Below, one piece after another: positions 21,308 to 32,905 of a stretch of DNA of 64,000 nucleotides. Source of the stretch: Phyllostachys edulis (Eukaryota > Streptophyta > Magnoliopsida > Poales > Poaceae); NCBI GenBank assembly GCA_036346405.1, contig CM070568.1:3044221-3108220 (forward strand), read 5' to 3'. Position 1 is the first letter of the stretch. Each line of letters starts with the position of its first letter. The notes under the pieces are model-generated. The model had not been told where the DNA came from and searched no databases. It was given only the letters and a program-made list of their open reading frames with translations. Position numbers and translations under genes: made by a program.

Positions 21308-22840
21308 GGCTGCCATCATCATCCTTCCTCCCTGTAGCGGCAACCCTAGCATCCTTCCACCTTGCCTTCTGCTGCAACAATTTTGGTGCCACCAATCACT
21401 GCCGCAACCAACAGGGCTCCCTGCCGCCGCTGGCGCAGCAACCACCAAGCAACTACCCTCACTGTCGTGGCCACCACAGTGTCTACCGCCATTGATTCTC
21501 GCGCTGCCGCGGCAACTAAAAACATCCCCTGCTGTCACTGCCTCGTGCCGCCATGACAACCACAGAGCCTAGCCGCCGCTACCAATCGTTGTCGCAGCCA
21601 CCATGGCTTCTACCATGGCATCTTTCAACGCTGTCGCCGCCCTTTGTTTTCGGAGAGGATCAAGGATCAAAAGGAAACCCTAGTTCTAAGTGTTTTCGAT
21701 TTCAAGAGAAAAGAGCGAAAAAAAAAGAGTAGAGTTGTTTTTCAGTTTTTCAAGAGAAGAAAAATAGGAGAAAAAAGAGAGGAAAAAAGAGAGGGAAAAA
21801 TAGAAGGAAAAAAGAGTGTCCACCATTCCAAAAATTCAAAAGCACATCAAAATTTCTCCAAAACCAGTAAAAAGTGGTGGTGACCTTCTACATATGGACA
21901 CAAGCTTCCACAAAAAAATTTAGCAAGTTTGGCCCACGGGTTTGAAAGATATAGCAGTTTTAAATTTGAACCCGAGTCGGTTTCGAGTCCGAGTAGGATT
22001 CTGTTCTCGAGACACCTCAGTAAAATGGGCATAACTGTTGCATACGGTGTCTGTTTTGGGCATTATTGTGCTCGTTGGAAAGCTAACGATGAGGCTCATC
22101 TAAAAAACTGATCGACAAGTGCCGGCCACCCTCTAGGGGCCCAAAATCGGTCATCTTCGGCCCCGAATTCGCGTCGCAAGTTTTTGGTTTTTTTTTGCCA
22201 TTTCTTTCGGTCTTCCCTTTGGAATTTGGGGTTCGCCTCAACTGAAAAGTTGTAGATCTCATCAAAATCTTATAAAAGGGATATATATAAACCATATAAA
22301 ACTTTGTTTTTTCATCTCTTGAGACTAGTTGTTGTTTACTGCTTAAACTAGAGGGTTGTTTACATTGCGCGTTATTTCGTCTTTGTGCTCTACATCGTGT
22401 GAACAATCTTGTGCCCCTACACAGAAGTTCGAGTAGTTGGCTAGCGTCTCTCTTAGCACTTTGTGTGAGGTTTTTCTTTACTTACATCAAGTCATATTGA
22501 TCTTTGTGTGTCCATTCATACACTTCTCATCCTCTTTGCTTCATAGGCTTTGATTAGCTAGTTTTGATTAGGCTAGGATCAGTAACTTTGACTAGTACTT
22601 TGAGCAATTTTTCTACTTATATTTACTGATTTGATTATTGCTAATCCTTACTACCACATTGAAGCCTATCCTAGCTCCACCTTCTACCAAAGCACAAGTA
22701 CCAGTTACTTGCAATCGCTTTGTCAATCTTCGAAGAGCGTTTGACACCGACACTAGTTGCCGGTCACCCCCTGTTTTGCTAGGTAATAACTTGGTATAAG
22801 TTTGAGTGTGAGCGACTTATGAACCTCCACCACCTAGTAG
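21308..22840 (+). mobile_element. Gypsy-1 leader, part 2
   Basis: Begins with the GGCTG duplication and continues the leader interrupted at 7540 (the phrase GCCATCATCATCC occurs on both sides). It holds a CCGCC-rich part, a purine-rich run of A/G at about 21715-21825, and the phrase CATAACTGTTGCATACGG (22030). No ORF of clear meaning. Confidence 0.55.
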
Positions 22841-23232
22841 TTGATAGGATTTGTACACTTGTGTATATTTTCTGGCTGGCTACTAACATTGGCAGGTTTG
22901 AGAAAGTTGGTAGATTACAATGACATCACGGGCAAATTTGAACTCAAAGGGAAACAACTACCATTATACATCTTGCCACTCACCGCTGAGAGTACGTCGT
23001 TGTACTACTTACTATGGGTTACTATGTTAGATAGCTACTTTGAAAAACGTGAACTTGATCCTCATGAGAAGATGGACATGGCAAGAACAGCGCTGATCGG
23101 TGATGTTCAACATTGGTGGTCGAATCTCAAGTACCACTACATGTACATATGGGACGAGATGAAGAAGAAATTACGACGTCATATTGTACCTACACCACCC
23201 ATGACCGCAAGCGAGGTGCAACATACGGTAAC
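22841..23232 (+). pseudogene. Gypsy-1 Gag fragment
   Basis: The frame contains YFEKRELDPHEKMDMARTAL, then DVQHWWSNL and WDEMKKKLRRHIVPTPP. The Trp-Trp motif followed by an amphipathic WxxMKxxLRxxFVP helix is the pattern of the retrotransposon Gag capsid domain of Ty3/gypsy elements. The frame is cut after HTVT by LTR3, and I cannot find the continuation in this window, so nucleocapsid and pol are missing. The first codons of the open frame are probably not Gag. Confidence 0.7.
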
Positions 23233-24066
23233 TGTAACATCCCAGTTTTCAGGGCTTTTTGAAATTTTTCAAATTAAAAATAACCATTTGATTTTATTGA
23301 ATTACTAAAGCTTAAACTTGAAATTTTAGAAAATAAAAACAATTTAATATGAATGAATCAAACTTCAATTAATCTAAAATTTTGTTTATTTGTATTTTCT
23401 TGGGTTTTATTGGATTTAAAGTCAAAAAAGTATTGTAAGCATTTTCTTGAATTTTTTGGATTTTATAAAGGCTTTTTTCTATTTTCCTGAAATTTAAAAA
23501 TAACTTATGTGCAAAATTAAAAACTAAATTTAAGTTATAAATAATTTTATTAAGTTCCAAATGATTCAAGGAATTTCTGTGTATTTTTCTTGAATTTTTG
23601 GACTTTATTTACAATTTTCCAAAATCCTTTTTGATTTGTGGTATTTTCTGTAATTTGAAATCTATTTTAATCTCCTTTCCCTCTCTGCGCCAAATCTCCC
23701 CAGCCCGATTCCCTTTTTCCCGGACCCACAGCCCAACTCCGGCCCAAGTCGCTCTGCGCCAGCCCGCTCCACACCTTCCCCGCTCCCTCTCGCCGATAGG
23801 CGGCCCCTACCTATTAGGCCTTCCCCTTCCCCATCCTTTCTTCCTCCTCCCGCATGAATCCGCCCATGCCATCCGTGCGGCCATGTGCCCATGCCCGTTT
23901 TCACGGTCCACACTGCCTCTCGGCTTCTTTGCTCCGCCCATCCTTCAACCGCTACCAAGACCAACCCCTATGCCACCACCAACTCCCTTTGTCGCCATCT
24001 TTGTTGGACCCGCCTTGCCGTGTGAATCTCGCTACTCAATCTTGTCGCCCAGCCATCCCCTTGCCC

Positions 24067-24073
24067 TATAAGA
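24067..24073 (+). promoter_or_regulatory. TATA-like box of LTR3
   Basis: TATAAGA at the position equivalent to TATAAAAG in the related LTRs. Confidence 0.6.
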
Positions 24074-24655
24074 AGAAGAACCGGGAGCCCCTTGACCTCC
24101 TCTTCCATTTCCCCCAACTATCTATGTGTCTCTCGCCCTCACCTCGCCGCTATTCGAGTTTCACCGCCGTCGGTCGAAGCCCGTGCCACCGCCTCTAGCG
24201 GCGCCGTTGAAGCCTCGCCGATGTCTTCATCTTCACCTTTGGCAACGCAAGCCAGCGGCCTACACCGTGCGCGCCTCCTCGCCACCGGAGCTCCACCGGA
24301 GCCATAGCGCCGCCGCAAGCCACATCTCGCCGTCGCGCTTTTCGTCGCCGCTGGCCACCTCCTTGTGTCCCGCCGTCGAGACCGTGCACAATAGGTTTCC
24401 CTCACTCCCCTCTCCCCGTTGTTTCCCTCAACGTCGCTCGCCGTGGCCCGTTTTGGAAAATCCCCTTTTCTTCATTTCATGTGATTTTCAACTTCCGAGA
24501 GCACGTTCTCCTTCATTCGAGCTCTGATTTTAGTGATTCAGATTTCTAAATTCTTCTAAAATTGAGATCTAGCTATCTACACTGATATTATTTAATTTGG
24601 AGTTTATTTTAATTTATTTATATTTCATTTGAATTTGCTTCATTTTCATGTGTAG

Positions 24656-24718
24656 ATTTCGACGACTCCGGGGAACCCGAATTATTCGAAGAGTTAGATC
24701 CTCAAGCTTTTGAGTAAG
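24656..24718 (+). pseudogene. LTR3 acidic ORF, first block only
   Basis: Follows GTGTAG and is 63 bases, the same length as in LTR2, LTR4 and LTR11. It reads DFDDSGEPELFEELDPQAFE and then TAA, where LTR4 has CAA, followed by G and the canonical donor GTAAGA. The stop is one C-to-T change from the LTR4 codon. The second block lies in the part of LTR3 that is missing. Confidence 0.45.
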
Positions 24719-25533
24719 GTAAGAAACATCTTTGATCATATTTGAATCCTAGTATTTTGAATTATTTAAATTCTATTTTAAATTATTATTGCATGCGTAT
24801 TTAAATTCAAGTAATTTAAATCTCTGTTTTAACTTTGTAGTTATTCCTAATTCCAGTGTACATCCAAATTTGTTATTGAATTAACCACTCCTTGATACCA
24901 TAGTTAAAAATCTAGTTGGTACATTAGTATAAACTAGAACATGTTGCAAAACTTTATGCTTAGTCAGAGCTTAGCCTCGAAAATATTTAATTTGGGGAAT
25001 TTGGCCAAAAGTTCAACTACGATTTTAAATGAGACTATGGCATTTTCTTTACCATAGAAATTTTTAAGATGATTAAACTTGGTAAATAAAATGAAATGGT
25101 TTGGACTTGGGCGAAATGGATGTTTGGATGGTGCACGTTGATGCACAGGATCGGGTCATCTCTATGATCCAGGCCCAAGGGTTATTTTGGAGAGTCGCCC
25201 AAGTCTGTTAAGGACCGATCTTTGAGCCGCATCTTGGTAAGCTCCATCGTACTACCACATATCTTCTGTGGGCGGGACTTGGCTAACTAAGTTGCAACAT
25301 TTCACTGTGCTTGTGCCATCCGGTTGCGTGGGTGTCTGTATGACCTACTTTTTATATATTCCCACATGGCGCTAGAGGGGGTTAAATCCGATGGGTTTCT
25401 ATCCAAAGGAAGTGAATCCATAGCGAGCCCAACTACGATTGGAATGGCTCATTGTAAAGGCCTTGTGGTAATCTCTTAGTCGCTCGCACGCCTACGGAAG
25501 TGTGAAATGTCTGACATTATAAGAAGATTATAT

Positions 25534-25608
25534 CTTGTGGGTAAAGTTGTACAACCTCTGCAGAGTATAAAACTATTTGAATAACTGTGTCCACGATCTG
25601 GACATGAT
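25534..25608 (+). repeat. Conserved palindromic core, LTR3 copy
   Basis: Keeps CTCTGCAGAG. The second palindrome is weakened (CTATTTGAATAA). Confidence 0.85.
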
Positions 25609-26448
25609 AAGCAAAGCCACTCACAGTTAGAATTTGGTTTTAATTTCAAAAGATGTTGATAAATGATTCTGGATAATTTATCCAATTGCAAAATTGGGCG
25701 GTTTGCCATGTGTGTAATATCCCAAATTTTAAATTCTATTTAGAAAAAAAAATTAATTATTTTCCTTCAATTTTTTGAATTTTTCTGGGATTTAAAAAGA
25801 TTTTCCCTAATTATTTTGTAGGCAAAATAATTTATGTGTGAAATTAAGTACCAACTTTAAGTTGGAAATATTTTATTTAAGTCCAAAATAACTCTGGGAA
25901 GTTTTGTGAATTTTTGCACAATTTTTGGAATTTATTTGCTATTTTCTAGAAGCTAATTTGCTTTAACCTAATTTCTGAAATCAACAAATCAAAAGAAATC
26001 CGAAAAATGGTTTTGGGCCGAAACTCTCCATCCCATTCTCTTTTTCCATGTGTGCAACCCAATTTCCGCAGCCCATCCATGCGCCCAGCCCAGCCGCGCC
26101 TTTTCTCTCCCTCACCTCACTGACACGCGGGCCCCGCATGTTAGTCTCTCTCCGCTCTCTCTCTTTCTCTCTTCTCTCTCTCTGACACTGGGGCCCACTT
26201 GTTGGGGCTTTCCCCTTCCTCTCGTTGTCTTCCTTGCTCAGCTCTGTCATGGCCAGAGCTTCGAGCTCCACCTAAAAATGGGCGTAATAGCCTGCTTATC
26301 CCATGCAACCACCACCATTCTTATCCTTCTATCTCCTCGCATCCGAAACGAACACTATCTTATCTCCTAACGCCGCCAATCTCCTATTTCACCGTGGCTC
26401 CACAATGGACTCCCACAGTCCCTCACCGGTACGGCCATGCTCTTGCCC

Positions 26449-26456
26449 TATAAAAG
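26449..26456 (+). promoter_or_regulatory. TATA box of LTR4
   Basis: TATAAAAG in a GC-rich block, as in LTR1 and LTR2. Confidence 0.75.
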
Positions 26457-27314
26457 GACGCCCTAGGTGCGCCTTCTCCATCTCAACCCAGCCCCGCCTC
26501 TCAATTCACTCCAAGGCTCCTCTAGCCACCGGAATTCGAGATTAGGGTTCACCAGTCGCTGAAGCTTCACCGTCGAATTACCTCGCCATCGACGACGCCC
26601 TTCCACCGTCAACCGCACAGTCGTCATCGCCACACCGTGGGCTACCCGAGGCGCACCTCCACGACGCTGGAGCTTCACTGGAGCAACCTCGCAGCGAAGA
26701 CCCGAACCTTGCCGCCGCTTCCTTCCTCGTCGTTGGTGACTCCCTCATGCTCTCGCGTCGCCAAAGTGCGCGCCAGGTTCAGCATCGCACGATCTTCCTT
26801 TTGCACACGCCCATTTGGCTCGCCATGGCGCGAAGCGCCGGCGAGCTCGTCGCCGTAAAGCCACCACTGTCGAGCTAACGTGGCCACCAACATGGTAGCC
26901 ACCTGGCCACCATTCAAGCATCACGCCCGCATCTCTCGCATGCGTCACTGCCCACGTGGCGCACTGCGCCAGCACACACGCACACATGCACTATTCCGTC
27001 AACCACGTTCACGGTGAACGTTTGACTTTTCATGGGTATGGTCCATGGACCATGGTCCCACCTGTCAGAGAGATAAAAAGGATTTCAACTTTTCCTTTAG
27101 AAAAATAATTCGGTAATTTCAAAAAAATCGATTTTTTATTATTTTCTTTGGGGTTTAAACTTTTGAGGGCTCGTTCTCCTTCATACGAGCTACGTTTTTT
27201 ATGATTCAAATTTCTAAATTCATCTAAAATCAATATCTAGCCAACTAAACCAAAATTTACTTAATTTCGAGTTCATTTGAATTTTATTTGAATTTGGATT
27301 GTTTTCGTGTATAG

Positions 27315-28617
27315 ATTTTGACGACTCCGGAGAGCTTGATCCTTCTGAAGATTTCGATTATCAAGACTTTGAGCAAGGCAAGTTACACACTTTGATCATA
27401 TTTGAGCCTATTATTTAAAGTTATTTAAATTCTGTTTCAAACTATTACATGCTTATTTATAGTTCAATATTTTAAATTCCTTCTTTAAATTCCTAGTTAC
27501 TTTATTTCCTTTGTATGGCCAAAATTGATGTTTGGATTGTCATTTCCTTGTCACCTTAGTAAAATAAATTAGAAAATTATGCTTAGTCAATGCTTAGACC
27601 AAAATGTTGATTTTGGGGAATTTAGCCAAAATACAAAGTTGATTTAAAATTGAGACTATGGTATTGTCTTTACCATAGAATGTTTGGAAAATAGTTTGAC
27701 ATGAAAAATAAATAGAAATGGTTTAGACTTGGGTGAATTGGACCGTTGGTGGGTGCAAGTTTATGCATGGGCTCAAATTAGTGAATGTTTGAGGCACAGG
27801 GATTGTTTTAGAAGCCACCCAGTCATGTAAGGACTGGGCTGCGAGCTGCGGATTATTAAGCCAAACTCGTACCACTACAAGTCTGGAGTGGGACATACTT
27901 GACCAATTAAACTATATTATTTCACCATAATTATGTGATGAAAAGGTGTGGGTGTCGTGAAGACTTATTGTTAATACTCACATGGCGCAATAGGGGGTCA
28001 TATGATAACGAAACCTTAGCGGTCATAAATATGTTGAAATAATATAGGGTAAAGGCCTCGTGATAGTTGCTTAGTCGCACGCCTTCGAAAGCGTGTTTTG
28101 GCCGACATATTAAGCAAACTGTCTCTTGTGGGTAAAGCTGTACCAACTTTGTAGAGTAATAATCTATTCGAATAGCCGTGTCCGCGGTCATCGACATGCT
28201 GAGCAAAGCCTTTCGTGGATTAGACTTAGTTTTGATTTCAAAATAATTTTAAACTTAGATGTTTTTGGATATTCAATCCAATTGGAAAAATTGGGCAGGA
28301 AACCTAGTGTAAGGGGGTTAGTCCCTCACCATTTGTGTATGGAGGTTTATCCTACACTTGAGATTGATGAATCAAAATAAAAGTTTGATTTTAACTATGG
28401 ATTAAAATTGCCTTGAAACTTAGTAATGGTATTTAAAACTTGAAAATGTCGCTTTATGCAAAATAACCATATGAACCTTCCTTGATATTATCCTGCATGC
28501 ATTATATCTATTATTGGGTGTAACTTGTCAAAGCATGGTTGTTTGTGCTCACCCTTGCTTAATAATTCTTCTTCAGGAGAAGACTTCTATCTAGATGGTG
28601 GGGACTTGGAGGACTAG
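27315..28617 (+). CDS. LTR4-resident two-exon acidic ORF (fully open)
   Basis: Block a (27315-27377) follows GTGTATAG and reads DFDDSGELDPSEDFDYQDFE, then Q and a final G before GCAAGT. Block b (28577-28617) follows CTTCTTCAG and reads EDFYLDGGDLED then TAG. The joint codon is GGA. More than 40 percent of the residues in the joined tail are Asp or Glu. The intron-like stretch (about 1.2 kb) contains the palindromic core. No initiator codon is evident in frame upstream of block a. Confidence 0.5.
28124..28200 (+). repeat. Conserved palindromic core, LTR4 copy
   Basis: Keeps CTATTCGAATAG exactly. The first palindrome is degraded (CTTTGTAGAG). Confidence 0.85.
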
Positions 28618-28842
28618 GCCGCACCCCCAGACGATTGTGTGTGGCAGATCGTGTGGCCTACCTTTTATTTACGCATTTCTGCTGTATCTTTTATTTGGCC
28701 TCAGGCCCGATTGTAATAAACCCAGTTAATTATTCAATAAACGCATGATATGAATTTGCTATTATTTTTGTTTGACTGTGTACACTAGCTGTTCCTGATC
28801 TAGTCTATGAAACACAGAGAATTCGGGATCCTTCATTCCCGG

Positions 28843-31133
28843 TGTAATACCCCAAATATAATTCGAGAGAGAATAATTAAAATTAGGGAGAAGGATCAAA
28901 TAGAAAAGAGTTTAGCAGAAGGAAAAAAAAGGGGGGGTTTTATGCAAATCCTCAGCAACCTGGGCCTCGGGCCTTGGCCCAGGAGGCCTATGAGGGGCCG
29001 GCCACCAATCAAAGAAGGGGGAAAACCCTAGCACTACTGTAGCACGTGAGCTACAGTACCCCCGCCACCGCTACAGTATCATGCTACAGTAGACACCCCT
29101 CCTTGCACTCCATTGCTATTCCCCTCCCTCTTGGTGGTGCTCTCCCATTGCCGTCGACCAAGAAGAAGGAAGAAGACGGAAGAAGAAGGAAGGGGAAGAA
29201 GCGAGGGGAGAGGGATCGTGTGGTGTTCATCGTGTTCGACAGCGGGTTCTTCAAGGGTAATCCCAATTCCTCCTCGATTAGTTGCGCAATTAGTTAATTT
29301 AGTAATGTCGGTATTTAGGGCTGTTCAGGATAGATTAGAGATAATCGAGGTTTTGATATGTTTAAATGCAGAATTAGTTCTGGACGTCTCCTAGGGTATT
29401 GTAGAGGACGTCGCCCTCTTTCCGTGAAGTGCTAGAACACGTAATTTGGACCTCTATAGCAGAAGTTATGATTTTATTAGTGGGACTGTTCTGCAGAATC
29501 GTTGGTTTTCTGACAGGTTTTAGAAATCTGGGTGAAACGATTAGTTAAATGGGAAATCAGAGAAGCTTAGTATAATTAAAGTTGTAGATCATTGTCTCAG
29601 CTTTTCCGAAAGCACAAGAACTCGAGATTTGGACACTCGTACTGAAAGTTATTGTATTTTTAGTGTTCTGTCCAGAGAGCCTGACGTAAAAATCGATGTT
29701 TCATTAACTAGCTTGGTAGGGGTATTATTTGGCCGATTCAGAGAGGCTCACCAACTAGACTTAGTTGGAGAATTTAATTACCTTTCCATAAAGTCTAAGA
29801 AAACCTTAATCGGACTCTTATAACAATAGATATGGATTTTAGAAGTTGACTGTCCACCGAGGGGACAGATCGACGTTTAGGAATTGGGGTTGGGATCGAG
29901 TTCGACATTTTTGCGAGTTAGTGATTGTTGTTATATAGTTTGTTTTGGTCCACTACTGTCGTCTTAGCGTGCGTTATAATTATTTATTCAGGTGGTGGAC
30001 TGGTCCCGGGGGCAGCACCTCCTGCACATCCCTCGTTCTCTCGCGGTGAAGGCAAGTATAATGATGGTTATAATATATATTGTTGAATGGCAAAGTTTGA
30101 TATAAATTATGAGAAATTGTGTGTTCATGAGTTGTGATGTTGGTATAGTTGGTAATGTTCATGGTTGCTAGAGATATGAGTTATGTGTTAATCTTGGATG
30201 CTTGCTAGTTGTGAAGTCTATGTTTATGAGCTTTGTAGTATGAATGGGATATTCATATGCAATGTTGTTGCAGATGCATGTTTGTATTAATTTGAGAAAT
30301 TCATACATATGCATCATGTTGGCTTATTGAAGACTTGGTCATGAGATGACCAAGCAACTCTTGAGGTCCCCGTCATGTTGATGACGGGCTAAAGGTCCCC
30401 ATGCTTGTAAAGCATGGGCTTTAATCCCCATACTTGCGGAGTATGGGCAATGGTTCTGTGCGGATGGCACGAGCATGGGTGTGCATCGACGGATGCACAC
30501 TTTGCATTACGGTAAAATGCAAAAGGGAAAGAGAAGGAAAAGGATCATTTTGAGCATATTGCATAGCATGTGTGTGTAAGGTGATTGATATGTGGATTTG
30601 TGAAGTATAGTTGATGAATTACATGCTTGTATGTTGTTGATGCCATTTATTATATTTGCTGAGTCTTGGACTCACCTCTTGTTGTTTGTTGTGTTTTAGG
30701 TACTTATACAAGATCGGCATGCACGGGGAAAAGGAAGAATTAGACTTCTTGCACTTCTGCACGATCTACCCACCATAGAATGAAAGGAAAATTAACTAGG
30801 AGATGAATGAACTGTTTAAAGTACTCATATTGATTATTGCTCGATTGGATTAGTCTGTAATAAATGAATAGACGTTTTAGATGCTCATGATCTATTTCTT
30901 AGATGTTTAGTTACTATGGATGTCATAGTAACGAATAGTCAGTTTTGATTACGTCATGATCAAATTGCGATTTGGATTATTCTACATATCTTATAACTGT
31001 CTGTTGGAACCTCCAGTATAGGTAACTATACAAAGGAGGTTTTGCTGAAATTTTGTAAGATGTTTTAGTTTGATTACGTTTAATTTATTTAATTTAGTAG
31101 CATTCCAGGCCTTTATTTGGCTGGGGTGTTACA
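28843..31133 (+). mobile_element. LTR5, 2.3 kb solo LTR (TSD CCCGG)
   Basis: Begins TGTAATACCCC and ends GGGTGTTACA, with CCCGG on both sides (28838-28842 and 31134-31138). It belongs to a different family from LTR1-4: no palindromic core, a leader with CTACAGTA repeats (29030-29090) and an array of six hairpins at 30334-30523. It sits eight bases short of the 3' end of LTR4. Confidence 0.93.
30334..30523 (+). repeat. Six consecutive perfect hairpins in LTR5
   Basis: The arms are: CTTGGTCAT/ATGACCAAG (30334-30354), CCCGTCAT/ATGACGGG (30369-30388), CCCATGCTT/AAGCATGGG (30398-30418), CCCATACT/AGTATGGG (30427-30447), GTGTGCATC/GATGCACAC (30479-30500) and TTTGCATT/AATGCAAA (30501-30523). Loops are 3-7 bases. 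Hairpins two to four look like diverged copies of one unit in which both arms changed together. Confidence 0.9.
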
Positions 31134-31146
31134 CCCGGGTTCGACA

Positions 31147-31454
31147 AAAGTGGTATTAGAGCCATATCGACTGTTGGTCATGGCCTTAGTTAGAATTGGC
31201 GAAGCCTTTAAGGGTTATTTTCAAAATTTAAAAATATTTGCTTGTCTTTGTAGAGTCTTACTCACCCTTTCTCTCTCAAAATATTTCTAACTCTTGACTC
31301 ATTCAACATTTGTAGATGTTTGAGTCCCCGAAGGCCATCTCCCACGAAGTATATGCAGGGCAATGGGCAGCTGCTCTCCGAAAAATGATGCAGCATCTAC
31401 ATTTCAAGCAAAGGTCGACATACAAAGGATATACTTATGTTTGGATACGGGTAG
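31147..31454 (+). mobile_element. Start of LTR4-element internal region with PBS
   Basis: TGGTATTAGAGCC at 31151-31163 is a tRNA-Met primer site with one change. About 300 bases of leader follow. A short frame starts at 31316 (MFESPKAISHEVYAGQW), which I do not recognise. The region ends at a junction with minus-strand LTR sequence near 31455. Confidence 0.6.
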
Positions 31455-32400
31455 GCTATGATAGCGACAAACAAAATTTCTACCACACAAACCAGGAAGC
31501 CAAGCAAATAGATAATCACAGATCGTTACCACCAAACGCGCAGAGCAGTGGAAGAGCCTGGTCCAATGTAGAGCACATCGATGCAGTGGTCGTAGTCGAT
31601 CGTCCAACGTCGAGCACGTCGATGCAGTGGTCATAGTCGATCGTCCAGTGTCCTTGAGAGTCGATCGTCTCCTTCAGCAACCCCTGCAATTCCTTGTGAA
31701 GATCGCGGATCGTCCTCAAAGCGCCTTGATCGCGAGAGCGCCTCTCTACAAGATCCACACGTCCAGGGAAGGAACAACCGAATGCCGGTGTGCTAGCATC
31801 AAGTCGCACGGTAGATCTCTCAGGAAGATGGCGGCTAGGGTTTCGGTAGAGCAACTCACGTCAACTCGTCTACCCCCAAACAGCCTCATGCATCTCCTTA
31901 TATAGTGCCCATGACGGATCCTATCCAAACACGTTTGACGAATCGTATCCATACTGGTTTTGTTCCAACCCGTTAAATGTGTGACCCGTTAGGTTTACGC
32001 GTAATCGGTTGTGACTCGGAAACCCTTTCCGACCATCAGTCATAGCGGTTCCTAGCAGAACATAGCGATTCCCGAATACACATAAATTATATCGGACGAA
32101 CCTTAATGCAATATGATTTATGACCAGGTCCCCATCACTTATGACCAGGTCCTATCTCTCTACGACCAGTTCGTATTTGGTCACGACCAGGTTTCGACCA
32201 CTCTGTGATTACGTTCGACCAGTCTACGACCAGCTCGTATCTCCATATGACCAGTCCGTAACTGATTGAACTAAGCAACCTACTCGTGTATTCTCCCTTT
32301 GCCTCACAATGTCTAGTTGAACTCTAGGTGAGATGTTGTGTCATCCATGGACTGTTCAATACTTTCTCGATCGAGTGTTAGATAACTTTACGTGGTCGAA
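31455..32400 (-). mobile_element. Minus-strand LTR fragment with GACCAG array
   Basis: On the minus strand it has a TATA box (TATATAAGG, 31896-31904), a leader, and a 3' end (TTTGTCGCTATCATAGCC) resembling the copia LTR end seen in Copia-B near 46755. Upstream of the TATA box lies an array of GACCAG motifs (about 32118-32260). A 41-base unit is tandemly duplicated at 31571-31650. Neither end has a readable duplication. Confidence 0.55.
32118..32260. repeat. GACCAG motif array
   Basis: About eight spaced copies of YGACCAG, several extended to GACCAGGTC (an odd palindrome), lie upstream of a minus-strand TATA box. This is the position expected for LTR enhancer repeats. Confidence 0.7.
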
Positions 32401-32643
32401 CACTTTGACCACTAGTGGCATGTCCATGCACATTCTTTATCTGATCACAACGAGGGGCCCAGAGACATCTCTCCTGTTATGTTAGGAAGGACAAATCTCA
32501 TATCCGACCAGTCACATTCCTCTGCAAGTTTCATAGCATACCCAAAAGCTACCTTTATAACTACCCAGTTACGAGCAGCGTTTGGCAACCCCTAAGAGTG
32601 TTATTACACATGTAGGAAACCATGCTGATCTCAGGTCTAAGGA

Positions 32644-32905
32644 TTATACATCATCATTGCTTGAGACCAACAAGCGACACATAGAATCATAACAATCTTC
32701 CGGTTTCATGAGTATTTCGTAGAAAACTTCCGCGGGAGGCCCCTCGTCGGCACTTGCCATCTTTGCCAACTTATCTGCTACTTCATTGTTACATCTAGGG
32801 ATTACCTAGATGGTAATACCGAGGAAATGATTTGCCGCTTCTCGCACCGCAGCCAGGTAACGGGTCATCTTGGGGCACCTTGCCACGAACGTCTTGTCGA
32901 AGTGA
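32644..32905 (-). pseudogene. Gypsy RNase H fragment
   Basis: The minus strand reads KTFVARCPKMTRYLAAVREA, then HFLGITI, a TAG, VIPRCNNEVADKLAKMASAD and EGPPAEVFYEILMKP. The order PKMxxYLxxV...F..I.V..IPR..N..AD.LAK.AS is the C-terminal half of Ty3/gypsy RNase H, ending with the usual run into the integrase linker. It has one in-frame stop and lacks the N-terminal catalytic part. It is isolated from any reverse transcriptase and lies directly beside a minus-strand LTR, so an internal deletion has removed gag and most of pol. Confidence 0.75.

Larger units (their letters stand above)
23233..25712 (+). mobile_element. LTR3, 5' part of a long LTR
   Basis: Starts TGTAACATCCC inside the Gypsy-1 Gag frame (flank GTAAC) and follows the LTR1 plan through the palindromic core. 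It is then cut at GCCATGTG by LTR4. Comparison with LTR1 shows that the missing part would begin with the equivalent of ATAGGAGGGTATCC. That remainder is not found downstream, so whether LTR3 is solo or part of an element is unknown. Confidence 0.85.
25713..31146 (+). mobile_element. LTR4, 5' LTR of a further element, split by LTR5
   Basis: Begins TGTAATATCCC in LTR3, is interrupted at 28842 by LTR5, resumes at 31139 and ends GGTTCGACA at 31146. It is directly followed by AAAG and a tRNA-Met primer site, so it is a 5' LTR and not a solo LTR. Net length is about 3.1 kb. It follows the LTR1 plan. The element's internal region is lost soon after 31450. Confidence 0.85.

Noticed and set aside
30334..30523. 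CRISPR array or MITE
   Set aside because: The hairpins differ in sequence, have no constant repeat-spacer spacing and sit inside an LTR. There are no terminal inverted repeats around the group.
28843..31133. Extension of the acidic ORF model to LTR5
   Set aside because: LTR5 has a GAAG|GCAAGT boundary near 30052 and a TTTTAG acceptor near 30699 in the same phase, but the joined tail is basic (TGKRKN) and there is no family comparison here. Noted only as a possible parallel.
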